From NCBI GenBank assembly GCA_963556145.1, contig OY744469.1, forward strand, positions 434,001 through 498,000: a stretch of DNA of 64,000 bases, written 5' to 3'. Below the pieces are notes generated by a model. It was given only the letters and a program-made list of their open reading frames with translations. It searched no databases and was not told the origin of the DNA. Position numbers and translations under genes: made by a program. This DNA is from Hygrocybe punicea. Taxonomy: Eukaryota; Basidiomycota; Agaricomycetes; Agaricales; Hygrophoraceae. Positions 13,201-25,100 of this stretch are shown here, one piece after another (within the stretch, counting starts at the first letter, position 1; each line of letters begins with the position of its first letter).

Positions 13201-14374
13201 AAGACCATCATGATCGGTGGCAGTTGGATTTCCTAACGTGGTTCGTTTCCTTTTGGCTGTAGTGACAATGAGAATGAGTAAAATCAATTTCAATTGGGTG
13301 ATACATATGGCGCTTTGGTTGGACACCATCCGAAACCTCTTCATCGCTCTCAACAACAGTGATTGGGCGCTTTGGTTGTGGGACAAGCACCTCGGACGAC
13401 TGAGGCGCTGGACTTGATGTACGCCGGCTGGGTGGAGACGGAGGCGCGGGTGGAGCCTCTGTTTGCAGGGGATCCACTTGATCACGGCGTGTGTGGAAAT
13501 CCTCCACAGCCCGGCACTGAAACGAGAGCTCGGCCTGTTCAATGTTATCGGCATCCCGGAGTTTTGACGCAGGATTGATATGGCGTGTGGTTTTGGGCTC
13601 GTCGAGGTTAGTTTCACTGATAAGCGGTCATTAGTTGGCAAAGTAAATGAGGGTGACTTGAGAGTGTACATGAGATGGCTGAGTTCGGCGGCCAAGCGTT
13701 TCAGTTTTATTTCAACAAGTTCAAGCGGGAAGTCTTGAGGCTAGTCGATTTTCTTAAGATATGAGCAGACCACACCCATCCCACTTTTTCCTTGGCGGAT
13801 ATAGTGCAGTCGGCCTTCCGAGTTGCGACAATCCTTGGCAAAAAGGGCATCAAAGCGTTTATTGAATGTTTCAAATGCGGTTTCACCTTCCGGTCTCGAC
13901 ATGACAGACCAGATCTTGTCTTTTGTATTTCCCTTCGGAACAGAGGGAGGTAAGGAGTTCGAGAGCGTCGTTATTTTCTTGACAAGGAGCTTGATGTCCT
14001 CGATAGCGGGTGGCATCTTGCAAGGTGAGGTTAGTAGCAGACGAACGAGATGGGGTAAAAGTGACACTGCGGGTAAAGATAATGGCAGGGACAGGGTTTC
14101 ATCGTGCTTCAGCCATTGGGTGACAGCGAAGGAGCCTCGGAGTGCTTCAGCCATTGGGTGACAGGGAAGTTGCGACAGCGGAATGGATAAATATATTATA
14201 TTAATTAATTATTATGAGTACCAGGCCGCGGCCTGACGGCCTGGCTTGCGGCTCGCAAACACCCAGGCCGAGCCGTAAGCCACCAAAAGCCGTCACTACG
14301 GCCCGGCTGGGCTTGGCTTATGAGGGCCTGGCCTGGCCGGCTCACGGCTTTGAGGCCGGGCCGGAACAGCAGTA
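10228..14374 (-). mobile_element. hAT DNA transposon (hAT-1), full length, 4.15 kb
   Basis: The ends are inverted repeats beginning TACTGCTGTTCCGGCCCGGC on the left, with the reverse complement at 14,355-14,374. The element is flanked by an exact 8-bp direct repeat, CCTACCAG, at 10,220-10,227 and 14,375-14,382. An 8-bp duplication is the hAT hallmark. About 150 bp at each end is built of GGCC/CCGG-rich subterminal repeats (GGCTT and CCCGGC motifs in both orientations), as expected for transposase-binding arrays. The single internal gene runs on the minus strand. The element lies between the two DUF6533 copies. Confidence 0.9.
10426..14154 (-). CDS. hAT transposase with BED zinc finger (multi-exon)
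   Basis: This enzyme would cut and join hAT ends. From the N-terminus, the exon at 13.7-13.05 kb ends in VCKLCP, the Cys pair of a BED finger. An intron (donor after 13,046) separates it from a short exon encoding WRHLEAVH, the His pair, near 12,970-12,920. The catalytic-core exons follow at 12.90-12.5 kb and 12.5-12.2 kb (VSLTCDAWQAGNSDGYFAVT, GHWID). Near 11.06-10.8 kb an exon ends in VEWWG and splices to an exon from about 10,759 encoding HRYPAWVPVARNYLAIMASS then VSSERAFSHGG, the conserved hAT C-terminal dimerisation block. The stop is at 10,426-10,428. An in-frame TAG at 13,741-13,743 interrupts the N-terminal region unless it lies in an unrecognised intron, so activity is uncertain. Confidence 0.8.
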
Positions 14375-14664
14375 CCTACCAGATAATTCTAGGGAATCCC
14401 TGAAGATAATTGATCCGAAATCCAATTTATTATTATGCATATTTCATATCAACCGTTCAACAGCAAATCCAAGCGGAGGACTCAGACTCTCAGAGGCGAC
14501 GGCGAGTGAGGACCACAAGGACAACAACAATAAACGGCAACACATCTGAAGCCTGACTTGATCACGGTCTACTCAAGTGATGCCATCAATCAGTTGACAT
14601 GCATTGGCAGGAATTGCCAGTGGCTGACAGGTGTAAGCGCTCTTAAGACTTAGAGAACGTTAAT

Positions 14665-16735
14665 ATTGACGCCCACGAAACGCCATAGATAGGGAATGTT
14701 CTTCAAGTTGACACTCAGCCGTTGTTCAATTTGACACCAGGCGGCCTCAACGTTTCAACACTATCAACAAAACCTGACCTCTAGCCATCGCATCCAGCAA
14801 AGTGCCTTTTTGACCATGGGAAGCGCAGACTTCGTTACGCATACTAAGCGCCTCCAGACCGTGAATGTACCTATAGTTGACATTGCACTTTATTTGTTCT
14901 CATTTTCTGTTGCAGTATGTCATCGGTGAGCGCTTTGGCACTAGTGTGCAACCGTGGTTCTAATAGCATAGCGTTCGTCAAGTTGCTAGTATGACCTTAA
15001 TGGTAGGAGCTTTACTACCATGTCCTACACCTTTGCTGATGCCACCGTTAAGATTTATGATTACTGCCTTACGCTGGTTGACGAGGTTCGGCAATGCGAT
15101 TTCAGAACGTATCCCCATCCTTCTAAACTAGATCTTGAATACATCAATAAAGGTCAATTTGATCTGGAACGCAAGGCTTAACCTCGGAGAAATCCTTTAT
15201 TTTCTATCCCGATACCCTACATTCCTCGACGTTGCTCTGACGGTGTATGGTGAGTTAGATGCGAAACTTTAATCATAGAAGCCAATGTTCCTTATACTCA
15301 GCCCTTCTGCACCAGTTGACGTCACCCCTCACATACCAATGAGTGTGCGTATTCGGTCTCTGCAATCTGGGTTACTTGCGATATTCTGATTCCGGTACTC
15401 GATCTGGTACAGCACTGTGTACCTGCGGTTAAAGTCACATGTTGTTCGTAAATATTCCTGTTGTATGACCGCTGCCAGTACCCTCGACTAATATGGGGTT
15501 GTATAAACACGCAGGGTTAATCGCAATTGGCATCGGTGTTGCGGAGTGTCAGCAAGTCCCTGCTTCCTCAGCTTTTCAGATCTCAAGATTCATTCAGTGA
15601 TCTTGGTATTACGTACCTTTGCGTTATGGGCCAAAAGCATGAAGGTCTTGTATGTATTGTTGTCTCTATTCACGGTACGCATGTCGGCCATCGCTCTGGG
15701 CCCTCCCAACCAGTTCATTCAATAACCTCTGGCAGGCTATCTTTGTTGCATCTCTAGCTATTATGGGGATCTATCTACGCAACATCACAGGTAATTATTT
15801 TGTAGACATCATGTCGAAGAATAGCTGAACTGATGATCAAATTCTGGAAGTGATTCCCCCTCCGTATCCGTCGTTCACTGGTTGCAATATCTCCGGCGGC
15901 ACTTCAATCATATTTTTCAATTTCATGATGCTGATTCTGTTGGAGACTGGTATGATCTAGCACCACGAGTCATCATTCCGAGACTTACGTCCCTAAAGTC
16001 ATCATGGCCATGACAGCAATCCGAGTGTACAAGAAATTCAGAGGCACCACGAATCCATTAATTAGCACCCTGTACAGAGACGGAATACTGTTTTTCCTCT
16101 GTCTATTCTGTGAGCCAAACAGGATATGGATCGAATAAATTTATCCTTAACAACTTGCAGCCATATCCCTTTCTAACGTCTTTGTTCTGAGTTTGGGTCC
16201 GGTTAGTTATTGCTGTCTGCTGCAGACAAATTTGTGAAAACTGACATCTGGTCACGCAGAGCGAATTTCAGAATCTAATTACTACGTACGTTTCTAGTCT
16301 AATAATGAAAAATCCCCTTCTCAACATTCTTGCTGCATCTTCCAGTTTTCAACGAGTGATGCATAGCCTGCTCTCATGCCGCATCATCATCCATGCCAGG
16401 GGATCCAATCGTAAGTGTCATGCCGAATCGCGAACCGTGAAGCATCTTGAGCCGTGTGAATTACCGTCTGAGCTCGCTATCTTCACCACGGTAATGACGG
16501 AACCAGATATCAGTCTTGTATAGCGTGACCACTGAGGGACTTCAGCCAGAGCGTCTGAGCTGGTGAGCAGTCCGGTTGGACACTATCTGCATACTTTGCA
16601 CTGACTTGTCCACAGTCTGCCTGGTACTAGAGGACCCGATCTTGTTTTGGTTAATATTGTCTTCCTTCTTCCGCCAAATTGTGCTCTTGCTTCTTGTAAT
16701 TCCGTGTCATTTGTTCAGAATAGACATTTTATTGT
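14665..16735 (+). pseudogene. DUF6533-type membrane protein, degraded copy 2
   Basis: This is a diverged direct duplicate of 2,160-4,300, with the same block order. IYDYCLTLVDEVRQCDFRTY is near 15,053-15,112, LNLGEILYFLSRYPTFLDVA near 15,180-15,235, FALWAKSMKVLYVLLSLFT near 15,617-15,675, then RDGILFFLCLF near 16,078-16,112 and RVMHSLLSCRIIIHAR near 16,350-16,400. Homology begins upstream of the first exon and ends near a shared 'catttgttcaraatagacatttta' stretch (16,700-16,735). Exons do not join into a single frame by eye, so it is probably a pseudogene, although copy 2 is better preserved than copy 1 around the first signature. Both copies lie on the same strand about 12.5 kb apart. Confidence 0.6.
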
Positions 16736-16739
16736 TGTT

Positions 16740-17715
16740 TTCAGAAAAGCTGTCTTACGTGAAGACAATGGGTGTTGAAAAAACTGCCCATGTCACTTCT
16801 AGTGCATTTGTTTTTGCTTGGGTTTACCTATTAGAGGAAGTGCTGACTAGTGAATGGCATGAGTCTACCATGGGCTTTTTTGCATACCTGTACACATACC
16901 CAGTCATACCTGGACCTGTGATGGCAGGTATATCCATGGGTTTACCAATGGGTTCACCTACTGGTAGATGAGATATATATTACAACCATTTGCAGGTATC
17001 TTGACCAATTTTGGAAAATTTTGAATTGATTGAACAATATGGACTTAGACAAAATTACTGTACTCAATCTTGTATCTCATGAAATACTGCATGGATTGAG
17101 ATGGTTGTAGAGGGAAAGTTGTACTATTTTCTAATGGCTATCAGCTCCTGTAATTACATTTGAACAATATTTAGTGTATGATGAGTTGTGGATGAAGAGT
17201 GTTTTTTAACACCCAGAATTAGACTGTCTGGAGTCCATTCCTGGACCTCTTGGACCTGAGTCCAGACCAGACTGGACAGGGAGGTCCAAGGGTCCAGGCC
17301 AGAGCATTGTTGGACCGACCCTCTTTGGAGAGGTCCAGGGCCGCCTTGCTCATAGTGAATGGCACAGGTATGGGTAAACCCATGGGTTTTGCCGTGGGTT
17401 TAGCCAACGGGTTCGGGTCTGGGTCACACTTTTGTGACCCGCGGCTGTACCCGTACCCGACATGGGTTACCTGTGACTTTTAAGTCACGCGGTTGATGCG
17501 AGCTTCAACGCGTCGCTCAACCATCACCAGCAGAGACCAGGCGACGCCTGGTCTCTGCCCCAGGTAAGTTTCTCATAGTTTTTTATATTATTCTAATGAA
17601 TCTTACAGGTAAAATATAACTACGCGAATCAAAACAAGGACGAAAACCAGGATGAAAATGAGGATGGTGGCAGGTGAACAACAATGGCAACAGTGACAAT
17701 GAAGGCGACAATGAT
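16740..17715. repeat. Repeat-derived sequence with an old MITE-like relic
   Basis: The stretch at 17,020-17,180 (ggacttagacaaaatt ... atctcatgaaatactg ...) is a diverged relative of one arm of the palindromic element at 56,423-57,122. It probably marks an old, half-lost copy. Short repeated phrases such as 'ggtatgggtaaaccca' (17,370) recur near 60,125 and 60,350, again suggesting dispersed repeats. No gene is supported. Confidence 0.4.
17400..17690 (+). repeat. Dispersed direct repeat R1, copy 1 (hairpins plus intron-like segment)
   Basis: About 290 bp repeated in the same orientation at 21,090-21,340. It contains two perfect hairpins, GTCACACTTTTGTGAC (17,423-17,438) and GTGACTTTTAAGTCAC (17,473-17,488), and a 23-base near-perfect palindrome at 17,533-17,555. 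These are followed by a segment with ideal intron signals: donor CAG|GTAAGT at 17,564 and acceptor CTTACAG at 17,608. The hairpins and the intron-like segment are kept in both copies. Confidence 0.6.
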
Positions 17716-18105
17716 CTGCCAAAAATGGACCCTTAAACACCTAACTTTGCGACTACACATCTGAAAGATCTAAAATTAATTCTAGGGGTACTAAGGAAGG
17801 TGTACATTGTGTTCCAGACAAGTGCCTGGTAGTTGGTGGTGCAGGGAATGTGTTGTAGCCAAAATGGATTTGGATCTTTGCATTGTGGCTAGACAATCAA
17901 AAGTCTGTATAAGCAGACATAATCATGAATCGAATGTAAGTGACAAGTTCATCATATTTTGGCTACAACACATTCCCTGCACCACCAACTACCAGGCACT
18001 TGTCTGGAACACAATGTCCACCTTCCTTAGTACCCCTAGAATTAATTTTAGATTTTTCAGATGTGTAGTCACAAAGTTAGGTGTTTAAGGGTCCATTTTT
18101 GGCAG
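17716..18105. mobile_element. 390-bp palindromic MITE or foldback element
   Basis: Two inverted arms of about 150 bp (17,716-17,870 and 17,950-18,105) surround a short unique centre. The termini are CTGCCAAAAATGGACCCTTA and its complement at the right end. The arms match nearly base for base. No coding sequence is present. I could not identify a clear target-site duplication (left flank ...aatgat, right flank aggcat), so its superfamily is open. Confidence 0.65.
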
Positions 18106-18249
18106 AGGCATAGAATGCATTGTGAATATCTCCCAATATAAAATGGAATAAAATACAAAAACTCCCTGTGGGGTAGGAATATCATACTTACATCTCTTCA
18201 GGGTCTTGCCCTGGCCATTGAGGTGCTATAGTACATGTAATAATAATAA

Positions 18250-19380
18250 GAAATTCCAGCCACCCTCCCCTATATGGCAACTCGACCCCGTTTGGGATAT
18301 CGGCAAATTCTGGTTGAAATTCTCACACACGAGTTCAACATGACTTGTCATTTTCAACAACGACGCGACAATGGGTGCGGATGCTAGAGCACCCTAGGTA
18401 AGTGTTCTTTATCTTTTTTCTTCATTCTACTGACTACTTAAACACACTTGTAGGTTTTTTTCCCGCACCCTCATGCCAAACGAATGCGAACATGGCAACA
18501 GCAACAAGCAAACGTGCATGTGGGCGACAAGGAGACAGGATGCAGCCGAGAACGGGGACAACCCATACCGACCACGACAGCAAGAATGAGGACGATGGGA
18601 ATGACGATGACGGCGTAAACGAAGACAAGAACAAGGATGAATGCGATGATGGCGAGAACGGGGAAGATGACGACACAGTGGGTGTGGGAACTATGACAAC
18701 AGGAAGACGACAATGGGCAGGGCCAATGAAGACGAGGATGACGAGGAGGGCAGCGGGCACAGGAACCACGGACGATGGAAATGAGGACGACTGGGACAGG
18801 GGAATGGGACGATGAAGACCACGGAGCCCAGGACAACAAGGACAACGGCAACAGGGACAACGAGGATGGCAACGGTGATGGGGACGAGGATGATGACAAG
18901 GACGAGGACAGGGACCATGACGATGAGGACAAGGATGACGGGGACGGGGACAAGGAAGATGAGGACAAGGTGGACGGGGACGAGGATGGGGACGAGGATG
19001 AGGATGAGGATGAGGATGAGGACAATGGGGATGGGGACGACGAGGACGAGGACGAGGACGGGGACGGGGACAAGGGCGAGGACGCAGAGGGGCGTGGACA
19101 CCAGGGGAACACCGGTATGTACTTTTGTTAGTCCCTCCCTTTCCTCCTTTCCCCTCCTCCTCCTCCATCCTCCATTCCCTTCTCCCCCTGACTGTCTCCT
19201 ACCCCTTATCCCCCTTCCTAACCTGCCCCTTCTCCCCCTACTTATATGCTGTCCATCCACCATCCCTACCTCCCATCCACCTCCTGCCCCTTCTCTCCCT
19301 GCCCACCCCCTGCCATCCCCCTGCCATTCCCCCTCTCCTCTCCTCTCCTCCACCTCCCTGTCTCTCCCCTGATAAAGTAG
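18250..19380 (+). pseudogene. Spliced low-complexity gene-like repeat, copy L
   Basis: Exon 1 (about 18,278-18,397) encodes WQLDPVWDIGKFWLKF, matching WQLEPVWEVGNCWLEF in the minus-strand copy at 63.8 kb. It has an in-frame TGA soon after, so this copy is broken. A donor (CCCTAG|GTAAGT at 18,398) and acceptor (CTTGTAG at 18,453) bound a 56-bp intron. Exon 2 (18,454-19,114) is a low-complexity Asp/Glu/Gly/Asn/Thr-rich tract built of GAC/GAG/GGC-type triplets. It ends at a conserved boundary GGGGAACACCG|GTATGTAC. A pyrimidine-rich tract follows (19,130-19,375). All three frames are long because of composition, so no product is claimed. Confidence 0.5.
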
Positions 19381-19499
19381 AATACCATGTATTTAGGTAA
19401 AATAATTGTTTAATTTGCTATATCTATTTTGAGTGGTTGCTAAATTAAAATTATGTAACATGTGGCATTGGTATGATTATTATTGTGTGACTTGGCAGA

Positions 19500-20990
19500 T
19501 GCTGAGCAAGCAGGCAGTCCCACCAGCCTGTAGATTGGGGCTTTTTTGAGTAAAGTAAATATCCCAAGGGATAGTTTACATGTCCCATGGGCTGTTTCTG
19601 CAATAACAAAGGTATCCCAAGGGATAGTTTATGTGTCCAATGGGCTTTTTTGTGGGTAAAGTAAATATCCCAAGGGATATTTTATGTGTCTCATGGGCTT
19701 TTTCTTGGGTAACATAAATAACCCAAGCAATATTTTTCATGTCCCATGGGCTGTTTTATAAGACAACATAAGTATCCCATGGGCTTTTCTCAGGTAAGGC
19801 AAATATCCCAAGGGATATTCTACATGTCCCATGGGCTGTTTTCTAAGACAAGATAAGTATCCCATGGGATATTCTATATGTCCCATGGGCTTTTCTCAGG
19901 TAAAATAAATATCCAAAGGGATAAAATAAATATCCCAAGGGATAATATTATAGTCCCTAGGCCTTTTAATCTATGCACACAAATATTTCCATAATTTTAT
20001 CTATTTTATTTACAATGTTATAGCCATCTGGCTATGGTAGACCTGCTTGAGATATTTATTCCAGGAAAATATATATTCTCCCTGATGGTATTGTAATATG
20101 TCCCATGGGATGATATTTTCAGGCCGTGATCCTTTGTCAAAATCATCCCTTGGACAGCCCTTGGTCTTCTTTGGAAATTGTCCCTGGGATAAAAATATAT
20201 CCCTATGCCTGCCTACAGTCAGAATGTCCCTGGGGCAATAAATTGTCCTTGGGAGTACCATGGTTATATGAACACTTAGATGGAACACATATAGAGTTGT
20301 GTTATATCTAGTTAGTTGGGGCTAGGTGGTTGACTGAAGTGCAAATGGAAATGTCCCATGGGATATATCTACGGTAGAATAAATGTCCCATGGTATAATT
20401 TGAAGAAATGGAAACAGCCCATGGGATAAATCAATGGTAGAATAAATGTCCCATGGTATAATAGTAAGTATCCCATGGGACATATCTACAGTAGAATAAA
20501 GGTCCCATGGTATAATATGAACAAATGAAAACATCCCATGGGCTATATCCATGGTAGAATAAATGTCCTGTGGTATAAGTTCAATATAATGGAAGCATCC
20601 CATGGAACACATTTACATCCCATGGGAAATATTCATGGTCAAATAAATGTCCTATAGTATATTTCCTCAAAATCAAAGTATCCCATGAGAAATATTCATA
20701 GTAGACTAAATGTCTCATGGGACACATTTGTGTGCCAGTTAGTGTCCCACAGTCTTCTTCTGCATTGGTAACATATCCCTTGGACTAAGATTTGGTAGCT
20801 TCTTGAAATATATATTGTCCCTTACTTTAACCAAATATAAGCTCTAGAATCCCATGGTACTTATATTTAGACCATGGTTCTCTTTTAAAATTATCCCTTG
20901 GGATATTTAATCATCTGCTCGGCCTCTTTTGAAAGTGTCCCATTTTAGCCTTGGTCTGAAAATATATCCCATGGGTGAAATGTCCCTGGG
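19500..20990. repeat. Array of short palindromes of the CCCATGGG/CCCAAGGGAT type
   Basis: The words CCCATGGG, CCCATGGT and CCCAAGGGATA recur about every 30-60 bp across 1.5 kb, interspersed with AT-rich text such as 'gtagaataaatgtcc'. Around 20,350-20,620 the repeat becomes semi-regular, with a period of roughly 110 bp combining 'aaatgtcccatggtataat' and 'cccatgggatatat'. I count about twenty CCCATGG cores. No open frame here looks coding. Confidence 0.65.
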
Positions 20991-21089
20991 AAGACCAGGC
21001 CTGGTAGAACAATTAGATGGAACACAACATACTGTTATGTTACATCTAACTAGATGTACAATAGTGGTGGACTGAAGTGGCAGGTAAGC

Positions 21090-21340
21090 CACGGGTTCAG
21101 GTCCAGGTCACACTTTTGTGACCCGTGGCTATACCCGCACCTGCGATGGGTTACCTGTGACTTTTAAGTCACACAGTTGACGTGAGCCTCAATGCGTCAC
21201 TCAACCAACACCAGCAGTGCCCAAGGTAAGTTTCTCTTTTTCATTGAGTTTTTTATATTATTCTAATGAATCTGACAGGTAAGACATAACTATGTGAATC
21301 AAAACAAGGACCAAAACTAGGATGGCGGTAGGTGAACGGG
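21090..21340 (+). repeat. Dispersed direct repeat R1, copy 2
   Basis: Second copy of the repeat at 17,400-17,690, with both hairpins conserved (21,107-21,122 and 21,157-21,172). The intron-like segment has donor CCCAAG|GTAAGT at 21,226 and acceptor TCTGACAG at 21,278. The 23-base palindrome of copy 1 is missing here. The two copies bracket the 390-bp palindrome, the low-complexity gene-like repeat and the CCCATGGG array, so the whole 17.4-21.3 kb stretch could be one composite repeat. Confidence 0.55.
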
Positions 21341-22100
21341 TGCTCACACTAGAATTGAGTGGAACTGTGTCGATGTCGAAGGATCAGACTGTCTACTACA
21401 TTGGGAAGCCTACTGACTAAGGTCAATTGTGGGAACTGGGCACGTGACAGCCCAGGCACATCTACTACACCACCCTGGGGTACGGGTTTTCAACAGGTCC
21501 ATGATTTCTGACCCTAGGGTCACCTGGGACCCGCACCCGCAGGTCTCACCCACTTATCGCCCTGCCCATGTCACCATTTGACCTCACAACAACGGACGTG
21601 CGTCAATTGATGCAACACTGGTGGATGCGAGGTGAAGGGGGTGGTGGTCTTCGGGCACTCTGGCCCATCGTGGACTGGTATGCGGGGGGCCTGGCATGAG
21701 TCTTGAGCCCCAGAAATGGGATTGCGGGTATAGCCCATGCTCCCATTGTCCTTCGTGGTGCTGTTGTCCTTCTTGGTGCCAGTCCTTCTTGGTGCCTACT
21801 TCACAAACGACATCTACACGTCAGTCGATGCATCACAGTGTGTTCGCGAGGTATTGTGGCAGCCTGTTCATTCAAGGATTAGCATGGATGATGGGACGGG
21901 GACGCCCGGCCACTGCCCTCATTCGCGGTTGTCCACCTTGTGCCCCAATCATGTTGGTGTTCTTGGTGGTCGTGGTAATGGTCATGGTCATGGTCGTGGC
22001 CATGGTCGTTATCGTTGTCACCATCATTGTGACTACTCCAGCAGGTACAGGTTCTCAATGGGTATGGGTACAAGTACCCCTGGAATTACCCATGCCATTC
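21341..22100. other. Unassigned sequence with a short CATGGT/GGTCAT run
   Basis: No gene is supported. A simple-sequence run of ggtcatggtcatggtcgtgg type occupies about 21,960-22,030. This region lies directly 3' of the broken reverse transcriptase on the opposite strand. No tyrosine recombinase or integrase was seen here, although one would be expected if that element were complete. Confidence 0.35.
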
Positions 22101-25100
22101 ACTAGGTATGAGAAGGGGAAAGCGAGAACCAGGGGGGCCCAAAACGCTGTGGGAAATGGGATCAGCCAAGTTCGATTCAGAAGTCATGTATTGGAAGGAA
22201 AGGGAAAGGTTATTGTCGACAAGGAGAATGTCCATGTGACGAATGGAGAGGTTGACCATGAAATTGCATCCGCGACCTTTGGAGAAGGCGCCAATAACAC
22301 CTTCATTGTCGCTCCATATGAGGACATCGGAGCTAGAGATGCCCTTGGATTTGAGTGCGAGGCAGGCGAGCTCAATTGCTACAGCCTCAAGCTAGCCAAT
22401 GTCTCTGCCAGGGCCTCTCCAATCTGGGTAGAGCTGCCAGGCATCCCACATGTTTCCAAAAATGAGTCCAACTCCCCAGCTGGTGGAAGCATCAACCCAA
22501 ATGCCGAGATCTATGGTAGGGGACCGAGGAATGAGGGAACGATGATGAGGCACCAAGAGAATGTTGGACCAGTGTGCCAGATGAGACATGATGGAGGGGG
22601 GAGGCCAATGCGATTTCCACTTGTTTTTGAATGAAGCGAGGAAGGCATAGAGGGAGGAGAGATATGAGCGACCGGAAGTATACGAAAACAATGTGTGTGA
22701 GAGAACCGCACAAGGAAAAGACATCCTTTTTGGGCACTCATTGGTTCTTGTAGTTATCGAGGAATGTATCAACACATTTCTTGAATTTCAAACATTTAGA
22801 ATCAGTAAGGCTAATGGTATGGTTGGGAATGTCCCAGAGGAAACTGATATAAGTGAAAGTGGGGAGAAATTCTTGCCCTTTGGTTGGATGCCAAGGAATG
22901 TGGAGAGGGGCAATGAGATTTTTCATGGATTCGCGGTCATACATGTAGATGTAAGGAGAAAAAAAATTGTCCACAGTGAAACCTCCACCGATGGGAAAAT
23001 GGAAGCATACATAGTCATCGACCCATTTTACAACTGGTTTGACCTCTAGACAAAACCAAATATCCGTGACAGCGTCTGCCACTTGACCTTGGTTGCCGCC
23101 AGCCATAGTACAGCCGAAAATGTGACAATGGTCGATCCAGAACTGAGAGTTGACACTCACGACTTGAAAAACTTTATGTGGGGGCCAGAGAGGAATGGTA
23201 CGATATGCCCCTTCGACATCAAGGGAGCATGCCTCAGCTCTGGGAGGTGCACTCGAGATCTATGTAAATGAGAGTGAGTGACCAACAGGTCTCATACAAA
23301 TGGGGAATGTATGTGAAATGTTATGAATGGGGTATGACAATATGGATGTAAATGCGGAGCATGTCGCTCAAATGGGATGATGGTTGCAACAGGCAACAAG
23401 GGTGTAAATGAAACTTACGATGTCAGCAACCTCACTCACTGTACCCCAGTGGGTTGGAAAATCATCTGCATTGAGTAATTCGTTGATGGAGAAGCCGAGC
23501 TCTCCCTTGAAAGACAAGTTACAACAAATTCGCTTTTTATCTGGTGCACCGTTTTTGCCCAGGACGATGGCGACTTGAATTGGGGAAGAGCAAAAGGGAC
23601 TGAGTAATGACTCGACGTGAGACATAGAAAAAGGGCCAGACATACAGCCGAGAATGACCTCACTGACAAAGTATTCGAGAATTGCGGATTCATGTTCTGC
23701 GACAGATGAATGGTTTGGAGGAGTGTAGGTTTTGGTAATGGGTGGTAAATTGCCAAGGGGAAAACTGAAGGAGATTTTATGGGGCAAGTCAGGATAGTGT
23801 GATAAAAGATCAAATTTTGTTAAGAAATTATGAAAGGCGATTGGGTCATAAGGGGTGATGATGCGATTACGTTCCGATACAGTTCCTGGATGTTGCGTCA
23901 TGGGAGTTTTCACCACAGATGGAGAAAACGTGGTGATTTGTATGGTTTTTGGTGCAATGAGGACTGGGTCTGTAGATATTGAAGTTAATGCAGATGAGAT
24001 CCCCAGAGATCTTAGCTGTGAACTTTTTATCGCACCATTTGGTGAAGACTGGTTGCTTTCATTCAGTGGTGATGTATGTACAGGCATGGAATTTATGACC
24101 AGATCGTCCACAGATAAGACAAGTACCAGAGCCGGTTGATTCGACCTTGCCTTCTCAAAAGGGCTTGCCATCTTTTCTGGTCGTATTATTTCAGAATGAT
24201 GATGAGGGATATGGTTGGTAGTGGGATCTTTCAGAGTCAAGATGATCAGAACCTTGGCATAGTCACTCCAGATCCTTGCATTGTTCCGTTCGAAAGACCT
24301 CGGCTTTTATAGCTTCGAAACGGGTAACATAGTGATCTTCGTTAAAGGTTCGTGGATCATAAGTTGCCTCTTGGCATTGCTCTTTATCGAACGTCTTGAT
24401 AACATGGAAGTTGAGAGTGAAATGAGGTTGTGAATGAAGGAATTTGTAGTATGTGCTAGAGCGCTCGTAGAATTGAAGATCTCCGTAAAGTGATTGGAAT
24501 TCTAGAAGATTTGGGTAAGCTTTGTGGAAGTCAGAGATCGAGATGTCGTCTTCATCTGGGAATTGCGAGAGGTCGAGAATTGTAGCTTCAGAGCCAAAAA
24601 TGGTGGTAATCTTTTTAGTGATAAGCAAGGCTGAGTTCCTCCAGAGTCATTCAGTTGAAGCGGAAGTAAAAAGGCTTAGCGGAATATGGTATTTTACCTT
24701 AACTAGTGTTATTATATGTGGGTGAACTCAAAAGTTGACAGAGATTTTGGAATCGATGGGGCATTCATCCACTGTTGAGAACAGGGTCTCTGGACTGGGA
24801 ACGTCAGAAGAAGACCTAGGCACGGAAGACGTAAGAATTGAGGCTACAGCTTTTTTGGAATATGGGGTAAGGTTGGCAATTTCAGCTAAGGGGGCTGGGG
24901 TATTGTCTGGTTTGAAGGGAGTATTATCGATGTCAAGGGCAGGTAGTAATGGGGGGTACTTGGGTTGACTGTCAGCATTTAGTTCGTTGATGTTGAGTAA
25001 AGCCTCATTTTCTTCTAAGATGCCTTCAAAAGCTGAATCACTTCTCTGCAAATCCCTCAAGGCATTTCTGGTGAGAATAGTGGTATTCTCTTTGATGGCC

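Noticed and set aside
18402..19372. Long Asp/Glu-rich, Ser/Pro-rich and Arg/Thr-rich frames on both strands
   Set aside because: Simple triplet sequence again; only the exon boundaries shared with the copy at 63 kb are meaningful.
17380..21340. LTR retrotransposon with R1 copies as LTRs
   Set aside because: R1 copies lack TG...CA ends, primer site, purine tract and target duplication, and no retroelement genes lie between.
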